Source of the DNA: Pseudobacteroides cellulosolvens ATCC 35603 = DSM 2933
GTDB lineage: Bacteria; Bacillota; Clostridia; Acetivibrionales; DSM-2933
Assembly (NCBI RefSeq): GCF_001262605.1
Contig: NZ_LGTC01000001.1
Location: 1,536,501 to 1,600,500 of the forward strand
DNA length: 64,000 bases
Direction of reading: 5' to 3'
This document shows positions 38,702 to 49,277 of this stretch, one piece after another. Numbering within the stretch: the stretch's first letter is position 1; each line of letters opens with the position of its first letter. The translations under genes and the position numbers were made by a program. A model generated the notes under the pieces. That model did not search any database, had not been told where the DNA came from, and saw only the letters and a program-made list of their open reading frames with translations.

Positions 38702-39985
38702 TTATACAAACATGCTTGAATTGACTATTTTTCCTTCTATTGCACTTGCCGCTGCAGTAGCCGGGCTCATGAGATGAACTGTGCCGCCTTTTCCCATACG
38801 TCCGTTGAAATTTCTGTTGGTTGTGGAAGCACATGATTCTCCGCTTGCCAATACCCCGTTACTCATGCCAAGACAAGCACCGCAGGTGGGGTTGGTGACA
38901 CAAAATCCTGCATTCTGGAACACTTCAATAATACCTTCTTTTAAGGCAAGGCTATATATTTCAGGCGTTGCAGGACTGACTATTCCACGAACATCATCGC
39001 TTATTTTCTTACCTTCCAAAACCCTGGCAGCAATCCTCAAATCCTCAATACGTCCATTTGTGCAGCTTCCGATATAAATCTGGTTAATCTTTGTACCCGC
39101 CATTTCTCTTACGGGTTTAACCTGATCAGGTTTGTAGCCGAAAGTAACCATTGGCTCAAGATCTGACACATCATATTCATACACCTTTTCATAAACAGCA
39201 TCTTTATCTGAAATCCATTTGGAATATTCATTAAGTGCATCTTCCTTTGTTTTAAACTCATCCTTAATATATTTCCAAAGGTAATTTACTGTTGTCATGT
39301 CAGGATAACAAACTCCGCAAGTTCCACCGGCTTCAATTGCCATATTGCATAATGTCATACGTGATTCCATTGACATTTCGTCTACAACCGGACCTGTAAA
39401 TTCCATTACCATATTTGTTGCACCATTTACAGTCAATTCCTTAATCACAAAAAGTATTACATCCTTCGCAAATACGCCAGGTCTAAGCTTACCATTCAAT
39501 ACTATTTTAATGGTTTTTGGAAAGTGGAATGCACATACACCCTTTAATATACCAACTTCCAAATCTGTTGTACCAACCCCTGCGGCAAATGCTCCAAAAG
39601 CCCCATGGGTACAGGTATGTGAATCCCCCATTATAATTGTATACCCAGGTCTTGCAAACCCCTTTTCCGGGAATATAGCATGACATACACCGTTACGCCC
39701 AATATCAAAAAAATCCTTTATACCATTCCTTTTAGCCCATTCTCTGAGTATTCTTCCCTGCTCTGCTGTTTTACTGTCCTTTGCAGGTGTAACATGGTCT
39801 ATTACCGCTTTAATTTTAGAAGGATCAAAAACTCTGTCTTTCCCTCTTGCCTGTAAATCTGTAATTGCTATTGGTGTAGTTATTTCATGGCAAAATACCG
39901 CATCCAGTTTCAGCACATGTGTATCAGGAAATGGCATATTCACCCTGTGGGCGTCAAATATCTTTTCAGCTAATGTTTTTCCCAT
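38702..39985 (-). CDS. leuC: 3-isopropylmalate dehydratase large subunit
   Basis: The 427-residue aconitase-family subunit has [4Fe-4S] ligands visible in YIGSCTNGR and in the CxxC of NPTCGACLGMSNG, plus the substrate-loop motif GDSHTCTHGAFGAFA. The length matches the short LeuC class, not the ~470-residue enterobacterial form. The start at 39985 is supported by AAGGAGG. It forms a two-gene operon with leuD. I looked for a leucine T-box in the 240-bp leader and saw none. Confidence 0.88.
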   Translation of the reverse strand: MGKTLAEKIFDAHRVNMPFPDTHVLKLDAVFCHEITTPIAITDLQARGKDRVFDPSKIKAVIDHVTPAKDSKTAEQGRILREWAKRNGIKDFFDIGRNGVCHAIFPEKGFARPGYTIIMGDSHTCTHGAFGAFAAGVGTTDLEVGILKGVCAFHFPKTIKIVLNGKLRPGVFAKDVILFVIKELTVNGATNMVMEFTGPVVDEMSMESRMTLCNMAIEAGGTCGVCYPDMTTVNYLWKYIKDEFKTKEDALNEYSKWISDKDAVYEKVYEYDVSDLEPMVTFGYKPDQVKPVREMAGTKINQIYIGSCTNGRIEDLRIAARVLEGKKISDDVRGIVSPATPEIYSLALKEGIIEVFQNAGFCVTNPTCGACLGMSNGVLASGESCASTTNRNFNGRMGKGGTVHLMSPATAAASAIEGKIVNSSMFV

Positions 39986-40226
39986 TTAAATCGTCCTCCT
40001 TATTCTGGCTTAATGTGACTATATAAAAAACTATATAAAATACTTTTAGTTTTCTGTTAAATAACCAGGCTTTATTATACTACTGATTATATTACTTTCC
40101 AAGTCAATATTCTTCCTGAATTTTATCCAAATTGGCTCCTGTTTTTCATGATTTTTGACTTTAACCCCATAAAGGGCATTTCAAAATGTACAATTTAATG
40201 GTATCCTATTTGAAAGGAGTGTTTAT

Positions 40227-41177
40227 ATGAAGCTTTATTTGGCACCTTTACAGGGTATGACAACAGCATTCTACAGAAATGCGTTTGCAAAACATTTCGG
40301 AAGTATCGATGCATATTACGCACCGTTTATCGCTTCTTCTGATTTAACAAAGGTAAGTTATAAACTATTAAAAGATATTCTGCCCGAGTACAACGACAAT
40401 TTCTTAAGACTTATACCTCAGATTCTTGGAAATGATGGAGATCAATTTAAGGGTTATGCCCTTGCAATCTCAGATATGGGTTACAGGGAGATTAACTGGA
40501 ATATAGGCTGCCCATTTCCTATGGTAACAAATAAGAAAAGGGGATCAGGTTTGCTGCCTTATCCTGATATGATCGACAGTTTTCTCCACACAGCCTGTTC
40601 AGACAACTCTTATTCTGTTACTGTAAAAATGAGGCTGGGGCTTTGTGATACTGAAGAAGGCTTTAAGGTAATGAATGTGCTGAACCAATACCCTTTAGGA
40701 GGCGTTATAATACATGCCCGCACCGGCAAACAGATGTATGAAGGCAAGGTGGATATTGATAGTTTTGAACTGCTTGCTGCACAGTGTAGGCATGAAGTAA
40801 CTTATAATGGAGATATATTCACATATGAGGATTTTTTAGCCATACACACTAGATTTCCTGCAATAAACAGCTTCATGCTCGGCAGAGGTGCTCTTAGAGA
40901 CCCCTTTCTTCCGGCTGCCATAAAAGGGTATAAAGTCCCATCAGATAATAAAATAAGCATTGTCAGCCAGTTTCACGATGATATTTTTCATTATTATAAG
41001 GAAAAATTATCAGGGGATAAGCATTTATGTGACAAAATGAAGGAATTTTGGGATTACATGCATGTCCATTTGGATAATGACGGCAAGCTTATGAAAAAAA
41101 TAAAAAAATGTCATCACAGTTCTGATTATTTGGAGTTAATGAGCCATGTGTTTGGGTCTGGTGCAACATGGACATAA
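40227..41177 (+). CDS. dus: tRNA-dihydrouridine synthase
   Basis: The 316-residue FMN-dependent TIM-barrel enzyme reduces uridines in tRNA D-loops. It has the N-terminal APLQGMTTAFYRN, the catalytic Cys in INWNIGCPFPMV, KMRLG, the FMN-binding HARTGKQMYEG and the C-terminal FMLGRGALRDPFL. Which uridine it modifies cannot be told. AAAGGAG lies 7 bp before the ATG. It is transcribed divergently from leuCD and converges on the hydrolase gene. Confidence 0.9.
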   Translation: MKLYLAPLQGMTTAFYRNAFAKHFGSIDAYYAPFIASSDLTKVSYKLLKDILPEYNDNFLRLIPQILGNDGDQFKGYALAISDMGYREINWNIGCPFPMVTNKKRGSGLLPYPDMIDSFLHTACSDNSYSVTVKMRLGLCDTEEGFKVMNVLNQYPLGGVIIHARTGKQMYEGKVDIDSFELLAAQCRHEVTYNGDIFTYEDFLAIHTRFPAINSFMLGRGALRDPFLPAAIKGYKVPSDNKISIVSQFHDDIFHYYKEKLSGDKHLCDKMKEFWDYMHVHLDNDGKLMKKIKKCHHSSDYLELMSHVFGSGATWT

Positions 41178-41221
41178 CAGAGCACCATCATCTCAGGATT
41201 ATAAAAAAGGCTTATTTTATC

Positions 41222-42541
41222 TTATTGAAATCTTTCTTTTTGTATTTCTACTTTGCTTGATTTCAAATAGCGATCAAAGAATTGAAGTATATCCTGGTTC
41301 ATTATCTCAATACAGTTCCTTGCATCTACATTTCCAGACCCTCCAAGGAGTTTTGCCAAAAAAGGTGAGATAATTGGTAAGTCTGTAAAATTCATATGAC
41401 CTGAGCCCTTAATTACAACTTGATAGGAATCCAGGGCATTTTTATAGGCAACCATATTGGAATACTCGTTTTGCTTACTAAGAGCTTCATTATAATGGGA
41501 TTCATTATAGAAATTTATAATGGGCTTTGGATAAGGTGTTTTATTTACAATATTCTTTCCGTTTTCAAAACCTGTAATTTCTCCTAACATTGTTCCGTCA
41601 ATTACTGCAACTGCATCCACATCTTTATCATCTCTGCCTATTTGTGCTGCTGTAGCACCACCGAGTGAATGGCCAAACATACCTATATGTTCCAAATCTA
41701 TACCCTGGTAAACTGGATCTGCGTTAGCAGTCACTGCCGCTTTCTTTATATAGTCCAAAACAAATTTCATGTCTCCTGTTCTTAGCTTCATCCAATCCTT
41801 CTCCAGCTTGTATATCTCTTCGGCACTAATGTCTCCGTTTTGTGCTTTCATGGCATCATTTATAAATTCCATATTGGCTATGACAGTTTTCCCGTCTTCC
41901 TGCTTTGTCATAAAAGCATGATAAGTATGATCAATACTGCAAACAATATAGCCGTGGCTTGCCAATTCCTGATATGTAGAATAATTACTCATGCGATATC
42001 CGAATGCTCCATGGGAAAAAACTGTCAATGGAAATTTACCTTTAGCTATAGCTTCCTGTCGTTGTTTGTCTAAAGGATACCAGAATTGTATTGTCACATT
42101 CCTATTATCCTCTTCCTTTGTAAAGTCTTCTTTTCTCGCTGCATCAGTCAAAGTATAGCTTTTTGTTCCTACTGAATATTCTCCTGTAGGCATAATCTCT
42201 TTGTATTGCGGAAATATAACTGCAGGAAGCACCGCCATTCCTATAAGTATCGCTCGGCCAAAGCATGTAAATAATACTTTGCTTTTCTTAGAAACAGAAT
42301 TCCCCTTCTTTCGCACAATCACAATTACGCCCAAAAGAGCTTGGATCGCCAAAACAATTCCCAACACAGCCCACCTAAAGCTCCAATCGATTATTGGACT
42401 AATCACAAGTATAATAAATACCGCAAATATCGAAACTCTCACAATGGATTTTTCTTTCTTGAGATTTGATTTTTTTAACAAACCCATTACTCCAAAACCA
42501 ATCTCGACAAAAATTAATACTGCCAAAAGAATACTTTCCAC
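41222..42541 (-). CDS. Membrane-anchored PAF-acetylhydrolase-like alpha/beta hydrolase
   Basis: GTG start at 42541 with GGAGGG upstream. The 439-residue protein has four hydrophobic segments in the first ~130 residues, then an alpha/beta hydrolase: oxyanion loop FPLTVFSHGAFGYR, nucleophile in GMFGHSLGGATAAQ, Asp in DAVAVIDG and His in GSGHMNFTD. This layout matches the platelet-activating-factor acetylhydrolase (isoform II) family. The natural ester substrate is unknown. Confidence 0.82.
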   Translation of the reverse strand: MESILLAVLIFVEIGFGVMGLLKKSNLKKEKSIVRVSIFAVFIILVISPIIDWSFRWAVLGIVLAIQALLGVIVIVRKKGNSVSKKSKVLFTCFGRAILIGMAVLPAVIFPQYKEIMPTGEYSVGTKSYTLTDAARKEDFTKEEDNRNVTIQFWYPLDKQRQEAIAKGKFPLTVFSHGAFGYRMSNYSTYQELASHGYIVCSIDHTYHAFMTKQEDGKTVIANMEFINDAMKAQNGDISAEEIYKLEKDWMKLRTGDMKFVLDYIKKAAVTANADPVYQGIDLEHIGMFGHSLGGATAAQIGRDDKDVDAVAVIDGTMLGEITGFENGKNIVNKTPYPKPIINFYNESHYNEALSKQNEYSNMVAYKNALDSYQVVIKGSGHMNFTDLPIISPFLAKLLGGSGNVDARNCIEIMNQDILQFFDRYLKSSKVEIQKERFQ

Positions 42542-42690
42542 AATAAATTTCCCTCCTGATTTGTGTATTTGACTTGATTTTCATTACTTGTTGTATTGAA
42601 ATGCAATAGATTCATATAATCATATAATTTAAATTATATCAGAAGGTAGACATAATGTAAAACATTAAAGTTATGTAGCCTATAAAAAGA

Positions 42691-42753
42691 AGAGTACTCC
42701 CAAAGCTGTATTAAAAGCGATTAATCTTTTAATATCAGTCTTAAGAATACTCT
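42691..42753 (-). terminator. Terminator of the scaffoldin gene, sharing the TATTAAAAG palindrome
   Basis: Outer arms AGAGTA / TACTCT enclose an inner palindrome TATTAAAAG...CTTTTAATA. On the minus strand it is followed by TCTTTTTAT. It lies ~40 bp after the scaffoldin stop. The inner palindrome is the same core found in the dispersed repeats at 48541, 53828 and 55459. Confidence 0.65.
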
Positions 42754-42794
42754 CTATAATTTGTCACTTTTAATATATTCAGTCAATTACTTGA

Positions 42795-45700
42795 TCATTT
42801 TTCCTCAGCCGGAAACTTATCAATCATTCCTACCAGCCATCTTCTCATGTAAGCATAGTCATCTGAATCAATGTTTCCGTCGCCGTCAACATCAGCTGCC
42901 TTCAATCCATTTACAACACATGGGAAGTTTTCTATCATTCCAAGCAAATACTGTCTAATATAAGCATAGTCATCTGAATTAACACTTCCGCTGCAGTCTA
43001 CATCTCCTATCACAAAGCTTTGTTCAGCTTCTGGATAAATACTTGCAGGAGATATAACTTTATAATTATCAGATGTTAATGGTTTACTATCAGCAGCAAA
43101 AACTAATGTTCCATTCACATCATTGCCCATTGTGTCTGAATGTTCAAACCAAGCTAGTTTTGCTCCTCCTTCAGGTATTTTATTAATGACCTTGAAAGTA
43201 ATAACTACAGATTGATTTGAAGTCTCATCTCCTTTGTATGAAGAAATGTCCAAATAAGTCTTACCAAAGTTTAGAATACCACTTGCAATGTCATTAGCCG
43301 CAATACTTAGTGGTATATATTTTTCATTTGTAAGTATTGTACTAAGGTCAGGTATTGTGGCAGTTTTGTAAGGAGAATCTGACTGGGTATCCCATGGCTG
43401 TAAATAATTTTTATCATATTTGATATTAAACTGGAATCCTGTTAATTTATTTATACCGTCAATTGATACTGTTGCTTTTACCATGTCGCCGACTTTTACT
43501 TTTTCCTTGTCAAAAGTCATCTTTACAGATCCGTCAGGTATAACTGCCATGGACTGAATTACCCTGTATCCTAATATTTGATATCCATCCCAATCAAATA
43601 TCATAGTACCTTCAACAGCATTTGGCATACTTGGCGACTTATAGAAAATTACATTTGCAGGTGATGCCTTTAACACTTTAAAGCATATTACAGCCAATGT
43701 GCCATTCTGCTCAGGTACCCCTGATTTCTTATATGCGTCAAGATTCATATAAGTTCTTCCAAAGCTTAGGATGCCCTTTTTCAAATCATTTGCACCCATA
43801 TCTGTGGGACTATAACTCTTTTGCAACAGGTTTCCATATTCGGGTACAGATGAATTATCATATGGTGTTCCATCTGAATATACCGGCTGTAGTACTGTCG
43901 GATCATATTTAACACTTGCTTGATATCCTGCTACACAATCAAAATCTTTCACATCAATTGTGGCTTTTATAATATCACCAACTGCTGCATAAGATCTGTC
44001 AAGCTGTAGTGAAATAGAACCTTTGCATGCCTTAGGTGTAGGTGTTACCACAGGGCCTAATATATTAAGAGCTGGTGCCTGTAATACTTTATAACCGGAT
44101 AATTGATAACCATCCCAGTCAAATACCATTGTTCCGGATATGGCATTTTGCATAAAGGATGTATTGTCTAAGAGTATATTTGTTTTTCCTGCTTTTAGCA
44201 CTTTAAATCCTACTATTGCTAATTTACCTTCCCTTTCAGGTACTCCTGAATTTTTATATAAACTCAGTGCCATATATGATCTTCCAAAGTTAAGAATACC
44301 TTTATTTAAGTCATTTACTGCCATATCTATTGGGCTGTATCTCTTTTGCAGCAAATTTCCATATTCAGGTACAGAAGTTTCATCATATACGGTTCCATCA
44401 AAGTAAACCGGCTGCAGCATTGTGGGATCATATTTGATATTTGCCTGATATGCTGCTATACAATCAAAGTCTTTTACATTTACTGTGGCTTTAACAATAT
44501 CACCAACAACCGCATTGGATTTGTCAAGTGTCAGATATATGGTACCTTTTTTGGGTATATAAGTTGGAGTAGGCGTCGGTGTCGCTGTTCCAATATTTAT
44601 TGATTGTGGCTGGGATACTTTATATCCAGTTAACTGGTTACCATCCCAGTCAAATACCATGGTACCTGTTACTTGATTTGACATAGTAGATGAATCTTCA
44701 AACACTATTACTGGTTTATCCGCCTTTAATACCTTAAATCTGATTACTGCCAGTGAACCTGTTGTTTCAGCTGTTCCCGAATTTTTGTATTGGGACATTG
44801 ACATATAAGCTCTTCCAAAGTTAAGGATTCCATTCTTCAAATCATTATTTACTATGTCTGTAGGACTGAATCTCTTTTGCAGCAATGTACCATATTCTGG
44901 TACAGACTTATTGTCATATGGTGTTCCATCTTCATATACAGGTTGGAATGCTGATGGATTATATTTTATGTTTACCTGATATGCTGCTAAACACGCAATG
45001 TCTTTTACACCTACAGTGGCTGTTATTATATCACCAACTGCTGCATTATTTTTGTCTAATGTCATGTATACTTCACCTTTGCTTAACTTAGCTGTCGGAG
45101 TTGGTGTTGTTTTTGGTGTTGTTGGCGTAAAATAATTATTAATTAAAGGTGCCTGGGTTACTTTGTATCCGGACAATTGTTTAGCATCCCAATCAAATAC
45201 CATTGTTCCGGATATGGAATTTGTCATAGCTGCTGCATCTTCAAGTTTAATCGCTGTAGGACTGCTCTTTAACACCTTAAACCTAACTATTGCTACAGTA
45301 CCGTCGTTCTCAGCATTTCCTGATTTTCTGTATGTAGAAATATCCATATATGATTTTCCAAATGTAAGTGTACCCTTTGAAAGATCATTATCTGCAGCAT
45401 CTGAAGGCATGTATTTCTTATTATTAAATAATGTACCACTTTCCGGCATAGAAGCTGAATCATACGGTGTTCCATCACCATATACAGGCATCAACGCTGA
45501 AGGATCATATTTAATATTTGCCTCGAATCCTGCTATTGTCTTAAATCCTTTTAAATTAATAGATGCTGTTATTACATCACCAACAGACTGGTTGGTTTTG
45601 TCAAGTGTAACATAAACTTCGCCACTGCCCATAGTCGGTGTTGGTTTTACAGTAATTGTAGGAGTTGGTATTGATGGTGTTTGAATTGCAATAATCGGTT

Positions 45701-48443
45701 GATTGATTACTTTATATCCCTTTAACTGTGTAGAATTCCAGTCAAACATCATTGTTCCGCTTTCAGTATTTGGAAAACCTAGTGCATTCTCCAATGCTAT
45801 ATTTGTATATGCTGACTTTAATACTTTAAATTGAATTACAGCCAAAGAACCTTTATTCTCAGGTACCCCTGATTTTCTATAAGAAGCCATATCCATGTAT
45901 GATCTTCCGAAGGTAAGTATCCCCTTTGAAACATTGTTCAAAGCCATATCTACAGGACTGAATCTTTTTTGTAACAGTGTTCCATATTCAGGCACTGAAT
46001 ATCCATCATATGATGATCCATCAGGGTAAACCGGCTGCAATACTGAAGGATCATATTTGACAGTAGCCTGATATCCTGCTATAATTTCAAATCCATCTGC
46101 ATATATGGTTGCTTTTATTATATCACCAACTGATACATTTGTTTTGTCAAGCAACAAGTAAACTCCAGCATCTTTCATACCAACATCAGGAGTAGGTGTA
46201 GGCTTAATCAAATGTGAATTAATTGCAGGTGCCTGAGTTACAGTATAATCATTATTCCTTAAATTGTTTCTGCCAAATATCATAGTTCCCGATATAGCAT
46301 CCAAACAAGCAGGTCCGTTTTCCATAGTTATACTAACAGGAGCAGCCTTTAATACTTTAAATCTTATGACTGCTAATGAACCTTCACTTTCAATTATACC
46401 TGAATTCCTATATTCAGGCATATTCATATATCCTCTTCCAAATGTAAGGGTACCGTTTACCAGATCATTTGAAGCTACATCAATAGGACCAAATCTATAC
46501 TGAAGCAATGTTCCATATTCTGCCGGTGCCTTTTCGTCATACAGGCTTCCATCACTATATATAGGCATAAGCACTGTCGGATCATATTTGATGTTTGCCT
46601 GGTATCCAGATATACCATCACTAAATCCTTTAATATTCAAAGTTGCTTTAATTATATCACCGGCATCTGCAGTCGTTTTATCAACTGTCATATATACTTC
46701 TGCTTTATATGGTGGAGTTGGTGTAACAACAGTACTGCTAATTTCGGGTGCTTGAGTTACTTTATAGTTTGATAACTGAGCTGCATTCCAATCAAATACC
46801 ATTGTTCCGTCTACAGCATTTGTCAATGCTGGTGAATCTACCAATGATATTTTTGTTGATGCTGCTCTTATTACTTTAAACCTCACAACAGCAAGTGATC
46901 CCTCTTGGTCAGGCACTCCGCTGTTTCTATACTTTTCTATGTTCATATAAACCCTTGAGAAATTAAGACATCCATTCTCAAAATCATTAAAAGCAGAATC
47001 AACAGGACTGAATTTCTTCTGCATCAGTGTACCATACTCTGGCACTGAATCTTTTTCATATCGTACCCCATCCTCATATACTGGTACCAAAACTGAACGA
47101 TCATATTTCATACATACCTGGTACCCAGCTATTGAATCAAAACCTTTAACATTCAATGTTGCAGTTATTATATCTCCAACTGTTGCGGTTGTTTTATCAA
47201 CCGACACATATAATTCACCCTTGCATAAGGGATTTGACGAGTTAATAGAAGGTGCCTGACTTACCTTATAGTTTGATAACTGAGCTCCATCCCAATCAAA
47301 TATCATTGTTCCGTCTATAGGATTTGTTAAAGATGGTACATTTACTAAAGTTATAGCTGTAGATGCATTCTTCAATACTTTAAATCTAATTACTGCTATT
47401 GAACCTGTGCTCCCATAGTCTGAAGCCACAAGTGTATTCATTGGAAAATAGCATCTGCCGAAATTAAGTAATCCTTTAACCAGATCATTTGATGCCAATT
47501 CTGATAATTTACTGCCCTTTTTAAATATTGTACCATAACCAGGTAAGGTTGTATTATCATATGGTACCCCATTTTCATCAACAGGCATCAGAACTGCAGG
47601 ATCATATTTTACACATGCTTGATATCCAACTATTCCAATAAAGCCTTTGACGTTCAATGTTGCAGTTATTATATCTTCAACCGCTGCATTTGTTTTATCA
47701 ACCGTCATATACACTTCTGCCTTGTTTGGTGGAGTTGGTGTAACAATAGTACTATTAATTTCAGGTGCTTGAGTTACTATGTAATTTGATAACTGTTTGC
47801 CATACCAATCGAACATCATAGTTCCGTTTACAGCATTTGTTAATATTGGTGAGTCTTCAAATTTTATCTGTGTAGGAGTATTCTTTAATACTTTAAATTT
47901 TATTACTGCAATTGAACCAGTATTCTCTGCTACTCCGGAATTTCTGTATATATCCATCGACATATATTCTCTTCCAAAAGAAAGTATCCCCTTAGTAAGA
48001 TCATTTGCTGCCAAGTCTATTGCATTGTATCTCTTCTGCAATAATGTACCATACTCAGGAAATGATTTTCTATCGTATGGTGTACCATCAGCATATATCG
48101 GCACTAAAACAGTAGGGTCAAATTTGATATTGGCTTGGTATCCTGCTACTGCTTCAAAATATCTTATGTTCAATGTTGCAGTTATAACGTCACCAACTGC
48201 TGCAAATGTTTTATCAACTGTTAAATATACTTCGCCTTTTGAATCTGGCTTTGTGTCTGGTGTAATTGTAGGAATTCTGGTTGCGGGCGTTGGAGCGGCA
48301 CTGAATAATACTGGCGGGGCAAGAGTTGATATAATATCGTTTGGATCGGTACTTGATTGTGAAGCTATTGATACATTTGTAAAAACACTTCCAAATAACA
48401 TCAATGTGGTCAGTAAAACTGCCATAATTCTCTTTACTCTCAT
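42795..48443 (-). CDS. Cellulosomal scaffoldin: ten type II cohesins plus dockerin
   Basis: The ATG at 48443 has AGAGGAGGT upstream and a signal peptide (MRVKRIMAVLLTTLMLFG, cut near SIASQ). Ten cohesins follow, starting near residues 68, 241, 407, 578, 758, 938, 1119, 1296, 1475 and 1636. Each has the type II pattern of DKT..AVGDIITAT, GYQANIKYDP, YGTLLQKRYSP, GILNFGR.Y and GTMVFDWDG. Linkers are short and Pro/Thr-rich. A dockerin (~1808-1882) has two Ca-binding repeats, DVDCSGSVNSDD and DVDGDGNIDSDD. There is no CBM, SLH or sortase signal. It should bind up to ten dockerin-bearing partners and dock onto another scaffoldin. Cohesin 10 is the most divergent. Confidence 0.95.
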   Translation of the reverse strand: MRVKRIMAVLLTTLMLFGSVFTNVSIASQSSTDPNDIISTLAPPVLFSAAPTPATRIPTITPDTKPDSKGEVYLTVDKTFAAVGDVITATLNIRYFEAVAGYQANIKFDPTVLVPIYADGTPYDRKSFPEYGTLLQKRYNAIDLAANDLTKGILSFGREYMSMDIYRNSGVAENTGSIAVIKFKVLKNTPTQIKFEDSPILTNAVNGTMMFDWYGKQLSNYIVTQAPEINSTIVTPTPPNKAEVYMTVDKTNAAVEDIITATLNVKGFIGIVGYQACVKYDPAVLMPVDENGVPYDNTTLPGYGTIFKKGSKLSELASNDLVKGLLNFGRCYFPMNTLVASDYGSTGSIAVIRFKVLKNASTAITLVNVPSLTNPIDGTMIFDWDGAQLSNYKVSQAPSINSSNPLCKGELYVSVDKTTATVGDIITATLNVKGFDSIAGYQVCMKYDRSVLVPVYEDGVRYEKDSVPEYGTLMQKKFSPVDSAFNDFENGCLNFSRVYMNIEKYRNSGVPDQEGSLAVVRFKVIRAASTKISLVDSPALTNAVDGTMVFDWNAAQLSNYKVTQAPEISSTVVTPTPPYKAEVYMTVDKTTADAGDIIKATLNIKGFSDGISGYQANIKYDPTVLMPIYSDGSLYDEKAPAEYGTLLQYRFGPIDVASNDLVNGTLTFGRGYMNMPEYRNSGIIESEGSLAVIRFKVLKAAPVSITMENGPACLDAISGTMIFGRNNLRNNDYTVTQAPAINSHLIKPTPTPDVGMKDAGVYLLLDKTNVSVGDIIKATIYADGFEIIAGYQATVKYDPSVLQPVYPDGSSYDGYSVPEYGTLLQKRFSPVDMALNNVSKGILTFGRSYMDMASYRKSGVPENKGSLAVIQFKVLKSAYTNIALENALGFPNTESGTMMFDWNSTQLKGYKVINQPIIAIQTPSIPTPTITVKPTPTMGSGEVYVTLDKTNQSVGDVITASINLKGFKTIAGFEANIKYDPSALMPVYGDGTPYDSASMPESGTLFNNKKYMPSDAADNDLSKGTLTFGKSYMDISTYRKSGNAENDGTVAIVRFKVLKSSPTAIKLEDAAAMTNSISGTMVFDWDAKQLSGYKVTQAPLINNYFTPTTPKTTPTPTAKLSKGEVYMTLDKNNAAVGDIITATVGVKDIACLAAYQVNIKYNPSAFQPVYEDGTPYDNKSVPEYGTLLQKRFSPTDIVNNDLKNGILNFGRAYMSMSQYKNSGTAETTGSLAVIRFKVLKADKPVIVFEDSSTMSNQVTGTMVFDWDGNQLTGYKVSQPQSINIGTATPTPTPTYIPKKGTIYLTLDKSNAVVGDIVKATVNVKDFDCIAAYQANIKYDPTMLQPVYFDGTVYDETSVPEYGNLLQKRYSPIDMAVNDLNKGILNFGRSYMALSLYKNSGVPEREGKLAIVGFKVLKAGKTNILLDNTSFMQNAISGTMVFDWDGYQLSGYKVLQAPALNILGPVVTPTPKACKGSISLQLDRSYAAVGDIIKATIDVKDFDCVAGYQASVKYDPTVLQPVYSDGTPYDNSSVPEYGNLLQKSYSPTDMGANDLKKGILSFGRTYMNLDAYKKSGVPEQNGTLAVICFKVLKASPANVIFYKSPSMPNAVEGTMIFDWDGYQILGYRVIQSMAVIPDGSVKMTFDKEKVKVGDMVKATVSIDGINKLTGFQFNIKYDKNYLQPWDTQSDSPYKTATIPDLSTILTNEKYIPLSIAANDIASGILNFGKTYLDISSYKGDETSNQSVVITFKVINKIPEGGAKLAWFEHSDTMGNDVNGTLVFAADSKPLTSDNYKVISPASIYPEAEQSFVIGDVDCSGSVNSDDYAYIRQYLLGMIENFPCVVNGLKAADVDGDGNIDSDDYAYMRRWLVGMIDKFPAEEK

Positions 48444-49277
48444 CGTAATACCTCCTCTTAAATTTTTACAAGATTTTTATATATTTTTGTTTTTTCTACA
48501 ACCTCCTTCTAAATTTGATTAGAGTGGTACTTCTTATTCTTATATTAAAAGTAATTAATCATTTGCATTTGTCTTACTTAAAAACGTCCGTTATTGGCTG
48601 TACCAAAGGCAAGATTAATAACACCTTTAATATAATAACATTTGGGCATACAAAGAGTTATTGTCAGTAATTATATTTTTATCTAAATATTATCACTTAT
48701 CAAATGCATATACAATTATTTTAAAAAAATAATAAAATAATTGCAATATACCCAAATATTAAAAGTATTAATATAAAAGTCATAATTAATTTTACATTTA
48801 CTACATATAAATGTAAATATATATCGACTTTTTGCCACAACAAAAATTGTTGTAACACATGATTTACTCTATTGTATCATATGTATGTAATACATGCAAT
48901 AAAAGGTTAATTTATAAAAAAATTAAATTTCTGTGTACAAAAGCTTTATTTTAAATGAATTTTATAGAAGAAGTTCTTTTTTTGTCATTATCAAACAATG
49001 TTTCTATGTTTGGTAATCTTATAAATTTGTGAAATATATTGCCAAATAATACAGATATGATAAAATAACAACATATAGCCTAAATAATTCAATATTTCTA
49101 CATTTTCCGTTAATTTTGTTTTGTTTTACCTTTACTTGTATTGAGATCAATTTAGTTTTGCATCACCATTAAGGAATAATTATTAAACTATTCATAATTG
49201 TGTCAGTACAAATGTAAAATTAATATTGATTTTAATTTGATTTTAACTAATCTCAAAAAAACAAAGGAGGCAAAAAA
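48444..49277. other. 834-bp intergenic region between scaffoldin and sugar transporter
   Basis: Very AT-rich, no gene. It holds the divergent promoters of the scaffoldin and the ABC operon, one complete copy of the palindromic repeat (48541-48634) and a single repeat end near 48756. A small hairpin (ACAACAAAAATTGTTGT, about 48838-48854) is present. I see no known riboswitch. Confidence 0.6.
48541..48634 (-). repeat. Palindromic intergenic repeat, copy A
   Basis: The 94-bp unit has imperfect inverted ends (TATATTAAAAGTAATTAATC against GATTAATAACACC..TTTAATATA). Its reverse complement aligns with 55459-55562 over nearly the whole length, including the central AATAACGGACG. No reading frame. It resembles a MITE or a structured RNA. 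Confidence 0.75.

Noticed and set aside
39986..40226. Possible leucine T-box leader of leuCD
   Set aside because: No T-box consensus or terminator/antiterminator pair found on the minus strand.
45163..45615. 150-codon plus-strand frame in the scaffoldin gene
   Set aside because: Shadow of cohesin coding sequence on the opposite strand, repeated for other cohesins (46264, 47797).
48838..48854. Short hairpin as a possible riboswitch in the transporter leader
   Set aside because: Too small and without any conserved riboswitch core in the surrounding sequence.
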